This document shows, in pieces, positions 27,009-35,737 of a stretch of DNA of 64,000 nucleotides. Below the pieces are notes generated by a model. It did no database searches. It worked only from the letters and a program-made list of their open reading frames with translations, and was not told the DNA's origin. Each line of letters begins with the position of its first letter. Within the stretch, counting starts at the first letter, position 1. The position numbers were made by a program, and so were the translations under genes. Source of the DNA: CAVUAN01 sp963739435 (GTDB lineage Bacteria > Acidobacteriota > Thermoanaerobaculia > UBA5066 > Gp7-AA6); the NCBI GenBank assembly GCA_963739435.1, contig CAVUAN010000016.1:186001-250000 (forward strand), given 5' to 3'.

Positions 27009-27881
27009 CTATGGCTTGGGCGTTGGCTTGCCCTTGGGCCTGGGGGTGGTCGCAGGCTTCGGAGCCTTGGATTTCGGATGAGCGAATTCGATCCGCGTCG
27101 CGCCGGCGGCCTTCGAGGTTCCAAAAGCATCCGCAGCGACGGGCGAATCGATCTGCCAGTGCGAGAGCTCGACCTGGTGACGGAGCTGCAGCAGATCGTC
27201 GAAATAGACCGCGCGCATCATGCGGGGCAACTTGTCTTCCGCCCCGATCCAGAGCTGGATGAACACGCCGTGGGCCTCGTAAGCCAGCATCTCGGTGGTC
27301 GTGCCGCCGACGACTTTGGACTGGCCGATGTAGAAGGCGAGCGTCAATCCAGGGGCCAGGTCCCCATAGGGATCGGCGGCGACGAGATCGGCGAACGGGA
27401 AGTAGGTCCCCGCCGCGTCGTAGAGCTTCTTCAGCATCGCGTCGGTCGTGGGCGGAGCGTCGGCGATGGCGACGAGAGCCTCGGCCGGATGGAAGCTCAT
27501 CATGGTCTTTCCGTCGTAATAGAACTCGGTTGCGGGACCATCGGCCGCCGTGATCACCCGGAGCTTGTCAGGCCTCTGCATCACGATATCGGACGTCGTC
27601 GTGTAGGCGAGGGCGGGGCCGTAGCCGCTCGGGCTCTCGTAGGTAATCACGGCGGTGAAGGCCATCGAGTGCGCGGCGGCCAGGCGGCTGCTCATGGCCT
27701 TCAGCAGCTCGACCGCCTTCGGATCCATCTCCGGAGCGGGCTGCGCCGCGACCGGGGTCTTCTTGGGCGCCGGCTTCTTCTTTGCAGCAGCGGGCGTCGA
27801 CTGGGCGGCCTGGGCGACCAAGCCCGCGGCAGCCAGAAGCAAGCACAGGGCCAGCGGCAAACGAGAGTTGTAGCGCGTCAT
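27009..27881 (-). CDS. DUF2092-family periplasmic protein
   Basis: 290 residues starting at the ATG at 27881 with a signal peptide (LPLALCLLLAAAGLVAQAAQ), then an Ala/Lys/Pro linker (AAAKKKPAPKKTPVAAQPAP), then a LolA-like beta domain typical of DUF2092: AMSSRLAAAHSMAFTAVITYE, SDIVMQRPDKLRVITAADG, EFYYDGKTMMSFHPAE, YFPFADLVAADPY. The Lys/Pro-rich C-terminal tail is unusual. Related proteins are proposed to handle lipids in the periplasm; not shown here. It precedes the Gly/Tyr repeat protein by 16 bp and is divergent from the barrel gene at 28015. Confidence 0.8.
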   Translation of the reverse strand: MTRYNSRLPLALCLLLAAAGLVAQAAQSTPAAAKKKPAPKKTPVAAQPAPEMDPKAVELLKAMSSRLAAAHSMAFTAVITYESPSGYGPALAYTTTSDIVMQRPDKLRVITAADGPATEFYYDGKTMMSFHPAEALVAIADAPPTTDAMLKKLYDAAGTYFPFADLVAADPYGDLAPGLTLAFYIGQSKVVGGTTTEMLAYEAHGVFIQLWIGAEDKLPRMMRAVYFDDLLQLRHQVELSHWQIDSPVAADAFGTSKAAGATRIEFAHPKSKAPKPATTPRPKGKPTPKP

Positions 27882-28014
27882 GACAGAGATCAGATCACAG
27901 TGTTGCCCCTCAGGAATACTGGACGACCGGGATACGGTTCGTGTGAAGGGGCGATGGGCAGGGGCAACGCCGGCGGACGACCAGCTCGTCTGCCGCCTCC
28001 AGGAGGAAGATGAC

Positions 28015-28803
28015 ATGAGATTCCCTTCGGCTTCGTTGGTTCGAAGCGGCATGGCTTTCGCGGCGTTCATCCTTGCAGCAACGTGCGCGACGGCGCAGTC
28101 CCCGGAGGCGACGGCGGACGGCCAATGGCACTTCGTGGCTGGCATTTACGGTTGGCTTCCGTCGATCTCAGGGTCGGTTGGCATACGCAGCTTCCCGGAG
28201 GTACCGATCGCCGTGCCGTTCTCCGCGCTCTGGGACCACCTCAAGATGACCGCTTCGGGACACTTCGAAGGCGGTAAGGACCGGGCCGGCTTCGCCCTGG
28301 ACATCTTGTACGTCCGCCTGGCCACTCCCGTCTCCGGCCAGATCCCGGGGCTCCTGAATGCCGAGATCAACCTTCGCGAAACCATAGCCGAGGGCTTCGG
28401 CTACTACCGGCTCTTCCAGGCAAGTGGTGCCTACCCATTGAAGCTGGAGCTGCTGGGAGGCGTGCGCTTCTGGGACATCAACACGCGGCTCGAGAGCGAC
28501 ATCACAAACGGCACCGGCAAGACGATCGACTGGGCGGACGGTTTCGGCGGCATGCGCGTCGAGCTGCCTCTCGGCTCCAAGCTGATCCTGATCGGCCGGG
28601 GGGACGTCGGAGCGGGAGGCGCAAAGCTCGACTGGTCGGCCTCGGGCGATCTGGCCTACCGTCTCGGGAAGGGCTGGATCACCGGCGCGGGCTACAGGAC
28701 CTTGAACGTGGACTTCGATAAGGCTGCAGCCGCCGGAGGCGAGCGCAGGCTCGTCGACATCTCCATGAACGGCCCCCGATTCTGGATCTCCTACACCTGG
28801 TAG
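28015..28803 (+). CDS. Outer-membrane barrel protein, porin-like
   Basis: 262 residues; ATG at 28015 with AGGAGG upstream and a signal peptide ending CATAQSPEA. Alternating strands with Trp/Tyr/Gly (HFVAGIYGWLPSISGSVGI, GFGYYRLFQAS, LELLGGVRFWDINTRLES) and a terminal strand FWISYTW mark an outer-membrane barrel. Many homologues are annotated only as hypothetical or porin-like. It is divergent from the DUF2092 operon; 133 bp between them should hold both promoters, but I see no convincing hexamers. Confidence 0.75.
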   Translation: MRFPSASLVRSGMAFAAFILAATCATAQSPEATADGQWHFVAGIYGWLPSISGSVGIRSFPEVPIAVPFSALWDHLKMTASGHFEGGKDRAGFALDILYVRLATPVSGQIPGLLNAEINLRETIAEGFGYYRLFQASGAYPLKLELLGGVRFWDINTRLESDITNGTGKTIDWADGFGGMRVELPLGSKLILIGRGDVGAGGAKLDWSASGDLAYRLGKGWITGAGYRTLNVDFDKAAAAGGERRLVDISMNGPRFWISYTW

Positions 28804-28917
28804 GCGGCTCGGCCGCGCCTCGATTCCGTCGTTCGTGATGCGCCTGCATCATGCAGGAGGTGGCCGCTTCCACCGACTCTGAATGCCCTTCCGCGGGAAA
28901 CATTCAGAGGAGTTGGA

Positions 28918-30243
28918 ATGCCGAGGCTGCTGATCGTTCAGGCGACGGGTTACCAGATGCGGGGCGTCCGGATTCCCTACAAGCTCCGGAAACGGAAGCT
29001 GGTCGGCGCCGTCCTTCCCTACCTGGCTGCGCTGGCGCCGAAGGGATGGGACGTGACGCTGATCGACGACGCCACGCAGAAGGTGGACTACGGCGCCGAT
29101 GTGGATGCCGTCGCCATCACCATCCGGACCGTGACCTCCCTCCGGGGATACGAGATCGCTCAGAGATTCCGGGACCGAAAAATCCCCGTATTGATGGGCG
29201 GCCCCCATGCCACCTTCCACGCCGAGGAGGTCGCCGAGCACGCCGACGCGGTATGCATCGGCGAGGCCGAGGAGGTTTTCCCCCGGATGTTGGAGGACGC
29301 CGCGGCCGGGCGCCTCGAGAAGTTCTACCGCCGCGAGTCTCCGGCGCCCCTCGACAACATGCCCGCCCCGCGGTGGGATCTGCTCGACCCGTCCAAGTAC
29401 GTCTTCTACAGGCCTTTCGTCATCCAGTATTCGCGGGGGTGCCCGTTCACCTGCGATTTCTGCGCCGAGCGGCGCTTGAACGGGGACTTCGGATACCGAT
29501 GTCGCCCCGTGGAGGAAGTCGTCGAGGACATCCGGCGGTGTGGGAGCAGGCACATCTTTTTCGCCGCCAGCCAGTTCGCGGGCGACAAGGCCCATGCGAT
29601 GGAACTGATGGAAGCCCTCGTCCCCCTGAAGATCCGGTGGTCCACGCTGATCTCGGCTCACTACTGCCTCGACGAGAAGTTCATGGATCTGGCCAAGCGG
29701 TCCGGGATGCTTCACATCAACATGGGAGTCGAGAGCATCGACCAGAAGACGCTCCGCTCCATGCACAAGGGGTTCAACCCGGTCAAGCAGTACGAGGCGG
29801 TCCTGCACAACTTGAGGAAGCGCGGGATCAGCTATTCGCTCAATTTCGTGTTTGGGTCCGATACCGAGGACGAGGACGTGTTCGACACGACTCTCCGTTT
29901 CCTGGCCGACCAGAAGGCGGAGGCCGCCTATTTCAATCTCCTGACTCCTTTGCGCGGCACGGCGCTCCACGACCGATTCAAGGCCGAAGGCCGCATCCTC
30001 GACGAAGAGAACATGGAGAGATGGCCCGGGATGTGGTGCCATTTCCGGCCTCTACGTTACACGCCGGAGGAGCTGGTGCGCCGCGTGATCAAGATCCGCC
30101 AGGACTTCTACTCGTTTCGCTCGGCGGCCCGGCGGCTGCCCTTTCCCTACAGGGAGTCGCACTTCGCGGCCTGGAACGTCCACTTCCTGCAGAACAAGGT
30201 CGCGAACAACATGGCCTCGATGAAGGATTTCAGCGAGTTCTAG
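28918..30243 (+). CDS. B12-binding radical SAM protein
   Basis: 441 residues. An N-terminal cobalamin-binding-like Rossmann domain (LLIVQATGYQ, VTLIDDATQKVDYGADVDAVAITIRT, IPVLMGGPHATF) precedes a radical SAM TIM barrel with Cys175-x3-Cys179-x2-Cys182 in YSRGCPFTCDFC, followed by HINMGVESIDQKTLRSMHKG. Members methylate unactivated carbons or rearrange substrates; without a pathway neighbour the substrate cannot be named. The B12 domain lacks an obvious DxHxxG motif, as in many class members. Single-gene unit, ended by a hairpin. Confidence 0.88.
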   Translation: MPRLLIVQATGYQMRGVRIPYKLRKRKLVGAVLPYLAALAPKGWDVTLIDDATQKVDYGADVDAVAITIRTVTSLRGYEIAQRFRDRKIPVLMGGPHATFHAEEVAEHADAVCIGEAEEVFPRMLEDAAAGRLEKFYRRESPAPLDNMPAPRWDLLDPSKYVFYRPFVIQYSRGCPFTCDFCAERRLNGDFGYRCRPVEEVVEDIRRCGSRHIFFAASQFAGDKAHAMELMEALVPLKIRWSTLISAHYCLDEKFMDLAKRSGMLHINMGVESIDQKTLRSMHKGFNPVKQYEAVLHNLRKRGISYSLNFVFGSDTEDEDVFDTTLRFLADQKAEAAYFNLLTPLRGTALHDRFKAEGRILDEENMERWPGMWCHFRPLRYTPEELVRRVIKIRQDFYSFRSAARRLPFPYRESHFAAWNVHFLQNKVANNMASMKDFSEF

Positions 30244-30274
30244 GCGGGGCCTCCGACAACAAGCAGAAACAGAA

Positions 30275-30297
30275 CGGCCGGGCTCGAGGCCCGGCCG
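30275..30297 (+). terminator. Hairpin after the radical SAM gene
   Basis: Perfect 9-bp stem CGGCCGGGC / GCCCGGCCG with the 5-nt loop TCGAG, 32 bp after the stop codon. No clear T-run follows, so termination strength is uncertain; the facing gene ends at 30319 and could use the same hairpin. Confidence 0.55.
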
Positions 30298-30318
30298 CGT
30301 GCATCCGTTAACTAACGG

Positions 30319-30846
30319 CTACTTGGCCGAGCCCGGCGGGAAGTCCTTGAAAAGAGCCGTCAAGGCATCCTGAACCTTTCCCTTGTCCGAACCGTCGCCG
30401 GAGACCTGGTCCGACGCCGTTCCGCGCCAGATCATTTCCTTGGTGGCCGGATCGACGAGGTCGATGATGAGCGTGCCAATCGGGATCTTCTGGACCGTGG
30501 TGGTCGCCGTGCCTCCCATGCCGCCCCAGCCTCGGTAGCCGTATCCGCCGCCCATGGTCGTCGTGTTGAGCTGCGTCTGCTCGGAGAGCACGACGTGCGG
30601 GTACACCATGACGCTGGGGTTGCTCGACACGGCCTGCCAGCCCTTCGAGCTGAGCGTGGTCGTGATCGCGTCGTCGATCCTCTTCTGCGTAAACGTGGTC
30701 GGCGCCGGCGTACCCACCCCGAGCTGGAACGTGTGGTACTTGCTCCAGCTGATCGTGTGGTCGTAGTCGACGGCCGTCGTCATGGTGGAGCAGCCGGCAA
30801 CCAGGGCGCACGCCAGAATCCCGATAAGGGTGGTCAGTTTCCTCAT
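30319..30846 (-). CDS. DUF4136 lipoprotein
   Basis: 175 residues from the ATG at 30846 (GGAGAGAGAC upstream). Lipobox LVAGC at the end of the signal peptide. The DUF4136 fold is visible from VDYDHTISWSKYHTF through KRIDDAITTTLSSKGW to GTLIIDLVDPATKEMIWRGTASD (PF13590), a small outer-membrane-anchored domain of unknown function. A Gly-rich loop (MGGGYGYRGWGGMGG) interrupts the domain. Faces the radical SAM gene across a shared hairpin. Confidence 0.85.
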   Translation of the reverse strand: MRKLTTLIGILACALVAGCSTMTTAVDYDHTISWSKYHTFQLGVGTPAPTTFTQKRIDDAITTTLSSKGWQAVSSNPSVMVYPHVVLSEQTQLNTTTMGGGYGYRGWGGMGGTATTTVQKIPIGTLIIDLVDPATKEMIWRGTASDQVSGDGSDKGKVQDALTALFKDFPPGSAK

Positions 30847-30906
30847 GTCTCTCTCCATTTCGTCGCGGTTCTCTGAACCAATTTCAACGCAGCCGGCAAT
30901 CCTATA

Positions 30907-31935
30907 TCAGAACTTGTACCCGATGGAGATGACCGGGCCCCAGTCGTTCGTGGCCGCCCCGACGGTCGGCGGCTTGCTGTCGAAGCTGTCGAAGATGCTG
31001 ATGGAGACGTAGAAGTCCGTCACGATCTCGCGCCGGACGCTCGTGTCGAGCTGGAGGCGCACCCGCCCGGATTCGGTCAGGCTCGGAAAGACCATGAGCG
31101 AGGCCGTGAACGTCAGCTTCGGAAAATCGTAGGCAAAGGTCGAGAACTGCCCTCCGACCAGCGCCTCGGCGCTGGTCTTGGAGGCGCCTTCCACCGGGAC
31201 CTCGCGGTTGACCGTTGCGCCGGCGCCGACCATGAGCTGCGTCCGATTGGTCTGGACGAGGTAGCGTCCGACCAGGACACCGCCCGAGGCTCGCAGGTCG
31301 AGCCCGAGGTCCGTATTGCGGTCGAAGAAGACGACGCCCCCGACAAACCAGTCGTTCTTCAGAAGGTGCTGGTAACTGGTCGTGAGCGAGGCGCGCTGCG
31401 ACGACGTCACGTTCTGCTGGCCATTGAAGGCCATGCTCAGGTTGGCGGTCAGCAGGAAATCCGTTCTTCGAAAGATCGCGTCGCCGTTCACGCTGAGCTG
31501 GAAGAACTGGTTTGCCTGCGTGTAGGTCGAGCCCAGGTCGAAGGAGCCGGAAAAGCGGCGCCAGAATGTCTGGTAGATCGGTGCGATCCGAACGACGGAC
31601 AGGTACTCGACCGTCTGGGCCCCCGAGTCGCCGACCACAACCAGACGACCCGGCGGATCCGAGGCCGCCAGCGTGCCGAACAGGCGAGTGCTGTCGGTCA
31701 GCTCGATGTCGAACGTCTTGTCGGAAATGATGCTGGCGATCTTGTTCCATTTGATCGAAAGGTCGCCGGCATCGAGCGACGACACCTTGAGCCGCCCCTC
31801 CGCATAGGACTTGATCTCACCCGTGTAGCGGTCGCCGTTCGACATGACAACGACGTCGGTCTTTTGCGCGAAGACCGGCGCGGCAAAAACGAAAAGGGCC
31901 AGCGCCAGGGACGCTGGCGCGGCCCGCGTCTTCAT
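30907..31935 (-). CDS. DUF481 outer-membrane protein with N-terminal beta domain
   Basis: 342 residues; signal peptide ending APVFAQ. Residues ~25-110 form a small beta domain (VVMSNGDRYTGEIKSYAEGRLKVSSLDAG, NKIASIISDKTFDIEL) often found before DUF481 barrels (PF04338, YdiY-like). The rest is a barrel of about 12 strands ending WGPVISIGYKF. Proposed to be surface or salt-stress related in other bacteria; unknown here. Another DUF481 protein lacking the N-terminal domain is at 38927. Confidence 0.83.
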   Translation of the reverse strand: MKTRAAPASLALALFVFAAPVFAQKTDVVVMSNGDRYTGEIKSYAEGRLKVSSLDAGDLSIKWNKIASIISDKTFDIELTDSTRLFGTLAASDPPGRLVVVGDSGAQTVEYLSVVRIAPIYQTFWRRFSGSFDLGSTYTQANQFFQLSVNGDAIFRRTDFLLTANLSMAFNGQQNVTSSQRASLTTSYQHLLKNDWFVGGVVFFDRNTDLGLDLRASGGVLVGRYLVQTNRTQLMVGAGATVNREVPVEGASKTSAEALVGGQFSTFAYDFPKLTFTASLMVFPSLTESGRVRLQLDTSVRREIVTDFYVSISIFDSFDSKPPTVGAATNDWGPVISIGYKF

Positions 31936-32000
31936 TCTTGCAGCGTCGCCTCGGCTTCGGTCGCCGTCACCTTCGGCAAGCCGCGCATCCTCTCCCCCTC

Positions 32001-32480
32001 TTACTTGACTAGCGGAATGCTGTCAGCCAGCTCGTAGCGCAGAGCAGCCCGGATCTTGCTCTCGATCTGAAGGTAGCGCGCGACCTTGGCCTCCGGGAGG
32101 ACCGCCTCGAGCTTCGGCACGTAAGACTTCCGCATCTGGACTTCCGATTCGTCGATGCCGAGAGACTCGGCGATGAGCTTCTTCGCGGTCTCGTTGGACA
32201 CCGTGCCCTTGCCCGTGTTGTACGCGTCGGCGTATGCCGTGATCCCCTTGGCCAGCCGGTCGTTCAAGACCTTCAGGTCAGCCTGGTACGCATCGTATAC
32301 GGGCCAGAATCCCTTGGCCTCCGCATCCGTGAGGCCCATGTTGGCCGCGACGACGAGCTTCTTGTCCGCCTTGATCTTCTGGCGGAGGATGTCCATGTTG
32401 GTGTTCCCGGAGTCCTGGGCAAAAAGCGGCGCCGCGATCAGGGCCGCCAGGAGAACGAAGAGCATTCGCATCGGTTTCAT
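32001..32480 (-). CDS. Spy-like periplasmic helical protein
   Basis: 159 residues: signal peptide ending LFAQDSG, then an all-helical domain with MGLTDAEAKGFWPVYDAYQADLKVLNDR and LPEAKVARYLQIESKIRAALR, the two conserved segments of Spy/LTxxQ-like periplasmic proteins common in Acidobacteriota and Bacteroidota. Likely a periplasmic folding or stress protein. AAAGGGGAG lies upstream at a rather long distance. Located between DUF481 and DUF4239 genes, same strand. Confidence 0.75.
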   Translation of the reverse strand: MKPMRMLFVLLAALIAAPLFAQDSGNTNMDILRQKIKADKKLVVAANMGLTDAEAKGFWPVYDAYQADLKVLNDRLAKGITAYADAYNTGKGTVSNETAKKLIAESLGIDESEVQMRKSYVPKLEAVLPEAKVARYLQIESKIRAALRYELADSIPLVK

Positions 32481-32544
32481 CGGTCAGTCTCCCCTTTCAA
32501 AAGGACAGAACCCTATCAGTTTCGAGCCTCGTTCAGCCACCGGG

Positions 32545-33315
32545 CTACTTCATGGTCTGCCGCAGATCGATCAGGACCTGGTCGACCGCGTCGATGCGGA
32601 TAAAGCCGAACCGCGGAAACTCCGTGTCCAGAATCACGTAAACCGTTATCGCCGTGACCGCGGCAAAGCCGAGCACATGGACCCAGCTACGGGTCTTACC
32701 CCCCGCCATGCCGTGCCCGGCCATGAACGCGCATCCGAGGCCAAGCAGAAACAGCAGGCCGAACATGATGGGCGGCGGGTGCATCCGGGCGACCATGGTG
32801 CGCGTCGTCACGATGTCGATCATGGTGTTCAAGGACGCAAGGACCAGAGCGGTCGTGGCGTTGTTGTTCTGATCGCGGCAGGCGGCCACGGCCCGGCTCC
32901 AGATCTCGCCCTGGAGCGTCAGGCTGTGCGCCAGCTCCTTCTCCGCGGCGGCGAGGTCGGGGAGCTTTTGGTAGGTCTGGATCCTCGAATCGAGGTAGGT
33001 GCGGAACAGGTCGCGCAACGCAGGCTGAGCGTCCGCCGGTAGCAAGTCGAGACGCAGGTAGGCCGTGCCGATGTCGTTGGCTTCCTCTACGACCAGCTGC
33101 CGGCGCGAGTCGAACCGCGAAGCCGCCCCCGAAAACGTGAACGCTACGAGAAGCCCGAACAGCGCGAACACCGCGCCCTCGACAGTCCCTGAACCCGCCC
33201 GCGCACCCTCGGGATCTATTGCAAGCTTCCGAGTACCGAACCGCCGGCCGAGCTCGAGGGACAGGAGCATCCCGAGAAACAGGACCCCTGCGAAGAGGAT
33301 GGCATTGAGCACCAT
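32545..33315 (-). CDS. DUF4239 (bestrophin-like) membrane protein
   Basis: 256 residues from ATG 33315 (AGGGAGAT upstream; a GTG 18 bp earlier is less likely). Helices: LNAILFAGVLFLGMLLSLEL, VEGAVFALFGLLVAFTFSGA, then a helical loop with RRQLVVEEANDIGTAYLRLDLLP, and two C-terminal helices. The F-S-G-A-A-S-R-F-D-S-R-R segment after TM2 is the family signature. Distant paralogue of 14047-14799. Function unknown. Confidence 0.8.
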   Translation of the reverse strand: MVLNAILFAGVLFLGMLLSLELGRRFGTRKLAIDPEGARAGSGTVEGAVFALFGLLVAFTFSGAASRFDSRRQLVVEEANDIGTAYLRLDLLPADAQPALRDLFRTYLDSRIQTYQKLPDLAAAEKELAHSLTLQGEIWSRAVAACRDQNNNATTALVLASLNTMIDIVTTRTMVARMHPPPIMFGLLFLLGLGCAFMAGHGMAGGKTRSWVHVLGFAAVTAITVYVILDTEFPRFGFIRIDAVDQVLIDLRQTMK

Positions 33316-33351
33316 TTGAGGATCTCCCTTCACCGAGTCGTAGCCGGGGTC

Positions 33352-33921
33352 TCAATCGACGCTGTTGACGTTGCTCAGCCGGCCGGTACGGTCCTTGTAG
33401 GCCTGGGCCGTCACGTGGCCGTCGGCGTCGACCGAGAGCGAGGCCTTGGGATAAATCTTGCCGTCGCCCGAGCCGAAATCCGGAACCTTGAAGACCGCGA
33501 CCGCGAACGGGAAGTCCGTCGAGGGCCCGCCGTCCTGCGCTTCCTGGTAGCTGAAGTTCCGGGCCGTGACGACGATGTAGCGCACCCCGCCGTCCGAGAG
33601 CGGCTCGGCCACGATCAGGTTGATCGGGTATTGCAGGCCTCCGAGCGAGAACATGCCGTTGGTGCTCTGGCGCAGCATGCCGAGGAGCATCTGCTGCCCC
33701 CCTTTCTCGAGAATCGCCTTGTACGGCTGCACCTGCGCGAGCGAGAGGGGCCTGGAAACGATGATGTCGAAACCCATGCTCCGCGTTCCGGACTCGGTAT
33801 CCACGTCGGCGGTAGCAGAGAAGTGCCCGCCCAGCCTGGGGCCGGACTGGGCAGCCGCGGGCAGCGCGCACAGCGCGACCAGAAGCGCCAACGTGATTCG
33901 CGATTTCATCTTCATGGTCAT
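33352..33921 (-). CDS. Secreted protein, second member of the three-gene paralogous family
   Basis: 189 residues with signal peptide ending LPAAAQSG. Motif order matches the proteins at 21871 and 36598: an N-terminal beta region, VSRPLSLAQVQPYKAILEKGGQQ (WSTDAE-like position), FSLGGLQYPINLIVAEPL, YIVVTARNFSYQEA, and a final beta region KASLSVDADGHVTAQAY. It is the most divergent of the three. AAGGAG lies 8 nt before the internal ATG at 33915, which may be the true start. Confidence 0.72.
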   Translation of the reverse strand: MTMKMKSRITLALLVALCALPAAAQSGPRLGGHFSATADVDTESGTRSMGFDIIVSRPLSLAQVQPYKAILEKGGQQMLLGMLRQSTNGMFSLGGLQYPINLIVAEPLSDGGVRYIVVTARNFSYQEAQDGGPSTDFPFAVAVFKVPDFGSGDGKIYPKASLSVDADGHVTAQAYKDRTGRLSNVNSVD

Positions 33922-33945
33922 CGCTCCTTCACCGTTTTGTCGTCA

Positions 33946-34851
33946 TTAAAACCACCGATACTGGTAGGCCGCGCTGATGGACTTGAAGTTCGCTCCGGCG
34001 CGCACCGAGGCGCCGGCGCTGTAGGCGAGCTTCACGGACTGCTGCCTCCCCACCGGGATCGACACGGTCGCTCCGATGCGCTTGTTGTCCTGTCTGGCAG
34101 TGGGTGGACCCCCGTTCACACTGGCGGCGCCGCCCGTATACCAGGTGCTGTCGAGTGCTGCCCAGAGACCCGGGCGAAAGGTATAGCTGGCGTGAAACTG
34201 GTAGCTCGTGAGCGGGTCCTGCGTCCTGTGGTTTCCTCCCGGATAGAAGTCAGGATTTGCCGTGAAGAACGTTACTCCGGCGTAGAAGTCGAGGCTCAGG
34301 CTGTTCCAGAGAGTGTACGAGATTCCGACTTCCGGCTTGAAAGCCCATCTGTTGGTCCCGAGGTTGATGAGCTTGTCGGAGAAGTACTGGCCGGATGGGG
34401 CCGAAAAGGCGAAGCTCACGCCGATGAGAAGAGGATTCGGGCGCTGCTTCATGAACTCGATCGGCACGAGAGCGGGGCTCCCATAGAGGTTGACCGAAAA
34501 CTTTGCCTTGAGGTCTGTCAAACCCGATCGGGTGATCCGGGCCGCCTGCTCGAAGACCTTCCCCTCGACGTCTCCCCATGCATAGGGCTGCGCCACAACG
34601 ACCAGCGCCTGCCGTCCCAAAACACCGAAGGTGCGTCCGTAGCCAAGCGAGAACGCGTTGACGTGGGCGTTCACGTCGGAAAGCGGAAGGGATGGATCCG
34701 TGACGACGTCGCCGGTCGAACGGCCGAAACCGAGGACCGCGAAGTTCAGTCCGATCGGCGAGGGCGAGTAGGCGCGGGGCTCGAGATCTTGAGCCGCCGC
34801 GGCGGCGGCGGCGAGCGCGAAGAAGAGCACACTGATGGTTGATCCCTTCAC
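33946..34851 (-). CDS. Outer-membrane transporter family protein (phenol/MetA-degradation-like)
   Basis: About 301 residues if the GTG at 34851 is used; ATG at 34899 is an alternative. The signal peptide (ISVLFFALAAAAAAAQD) begins right after the GTG, which has no Shine-Dalgarno but a TAAGAT hexamer 8 nt upstream. The barrel includes AFSLGYGRTFGVLGRQALVVVAQPY, LYGSPALVPIEFM, GVSFAFSAPSGQYF and terminal strand AAYQYRWF, as in PF13557 putative transporters. Divergent from the sortase; 59 bp separate the two GTG codons. Confidence 0.78.
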   Translation of the reverse strand: MKGSTISVLFFALAAAAAAAQDLEPRAYSPSPIGLNFAVLGFGRSTGDVVTDPSLPLSDVNAHVNAFSLGYGRTFGVLGRQALVVVAQPYAWGDVEGKVFEQAARITRSGLTDLKAKFSVNLYGSPALVPIEFMKQRPNPLLIGVSFAFSAPSGQYFSDKLINLGTNRWAFKPEVGISYTLWNSLSLDFYAGVTFFTANPDFYPGGNHRTQDPLTSYQFHASYTFRPGLWAALDSTWYTGGAASVNGGPPTARQDNKRIGATVSIPVGRQQSVKLAYSAGASVRAGANFKSISAAYQYRWF

Positions 34852-34910
34852 GGCGCGGGATCTTAGCAGCCCGGCCGGGAACCGCGGTTTCCGTGGCATT
34901 ATCCGGCGTC

Positions 34911-35615
34911 GTGAGCGGGCCGGCTCCTCGAACGGGATGGTTGCGCCTGGCGGAGCGCGTCGCCTGGGTGGCGGGAGTCTCACTCCTTCTCCTGTACGCG
35001 GCTATCCGCTACCAGGGCGCGGCAGGATCGCGGCGGGAGCTGCAGCGCTTTCGCGAGGCGCGCACCGCGGCCTCCGCACCCTCGCCGGCGCCGCCGCCAC
35101 CGACGGCCGTCAGTCAGGCCGCCGGCTTCCTGTCCGCCGGGCCGGCGAGCCCTCCCGACGTGAGCCTCTGGTCCCCCGAACGCATCCGCGCCTGGCGGGA
35201 GAGCCTCAAGGCGGCGGCGCCACCGCCCCTGGCCGTCCTGAGGATTCCGAAGATCGGGCTCGAAGTTTCGGTCCTCGAAGGAACCGACGAGGAGATCCTG
35301 AATCGGGCCGTCGGCCACATCGAAGACACCCCTTTTCCGGGCGAGCCCGGCAACTGCGGCGTCGCCGGGCATCGGGATGGCTTCTTCCGCGGGCTCAAAG
35401 ACATAGCCCGAGGAGACATTCTGGAGGTCGAAACCCTCAAATCGACCGAGACCTATGTCATCGAGCAGATCAGCATCGTGAGCCCAGAGGACGTATCGGT
35501 TCTCGATCCGACACCCGGATCGGTGCTGACGCTGGTGACCTGCTACCCCTTCTACTTCGTCGGTTCGGCGCCTCAGAGGTACATCGTGCGGGCCGTCCGG
35601 AGTCCGAGAACATGA
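34911..35615 (+). CDS. Sortase (class D-like) in a diderm bacterium
   Basis: 234 residues from GTG 34911. One N-terminal transmembrane helix (RVAWVAGVSLLLLYAAI, residues 17-33), an Ala/Pro-rich linker (50-85), then a sortase domain beginning LAVLRIPKIGLEVSVLEGTD. The catalytic triad is visible: His154 in CGVAGHRDGFF, Cys211 in LTLVTCYPFYFVG, Arg223 in QRYIVRAV. Spacing matches class D/E-type transpeptidases that cut LPxTG sorting signals. The next gene encodes an LPKTG protein, which is the obvious substrate. What nucleophile it joins to in an outer-membrane-bearing cell is unknown. Confidence 0.93.
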   Translation: MSGPAPRTGWLRLAERVAWVAGVSLLLLYAAIRYQGAAGSRRELQRFREARTAASAPSPAPPPPTAVSQAAGFLSAGPASPPDVSLWSPERIRAWRESLKAAAPPPLAVLRIPKIGLEVSVLEGTDEEILNRAVGHIEDTPFPGEPGNCGVAGHRDGFFRGLKDIARGDILEVETLKSTETYVIEQISIVSPEDVSVLDPTPGSVLTLVTCYPFYFVGSAPQRYIVRAVRSPRT

Positions 35616-35737
35616 ACCGAAGATGAACGAAAACGTCCCATTTTTCGGTGTTCCGGCGCCCCCCGAGCGTAATAGACTCCCGTGATATCGCGTATCCGAC
35701 TGCCTTGATTTTGCTAAGAAAGAAGGAGGAAGGATTT

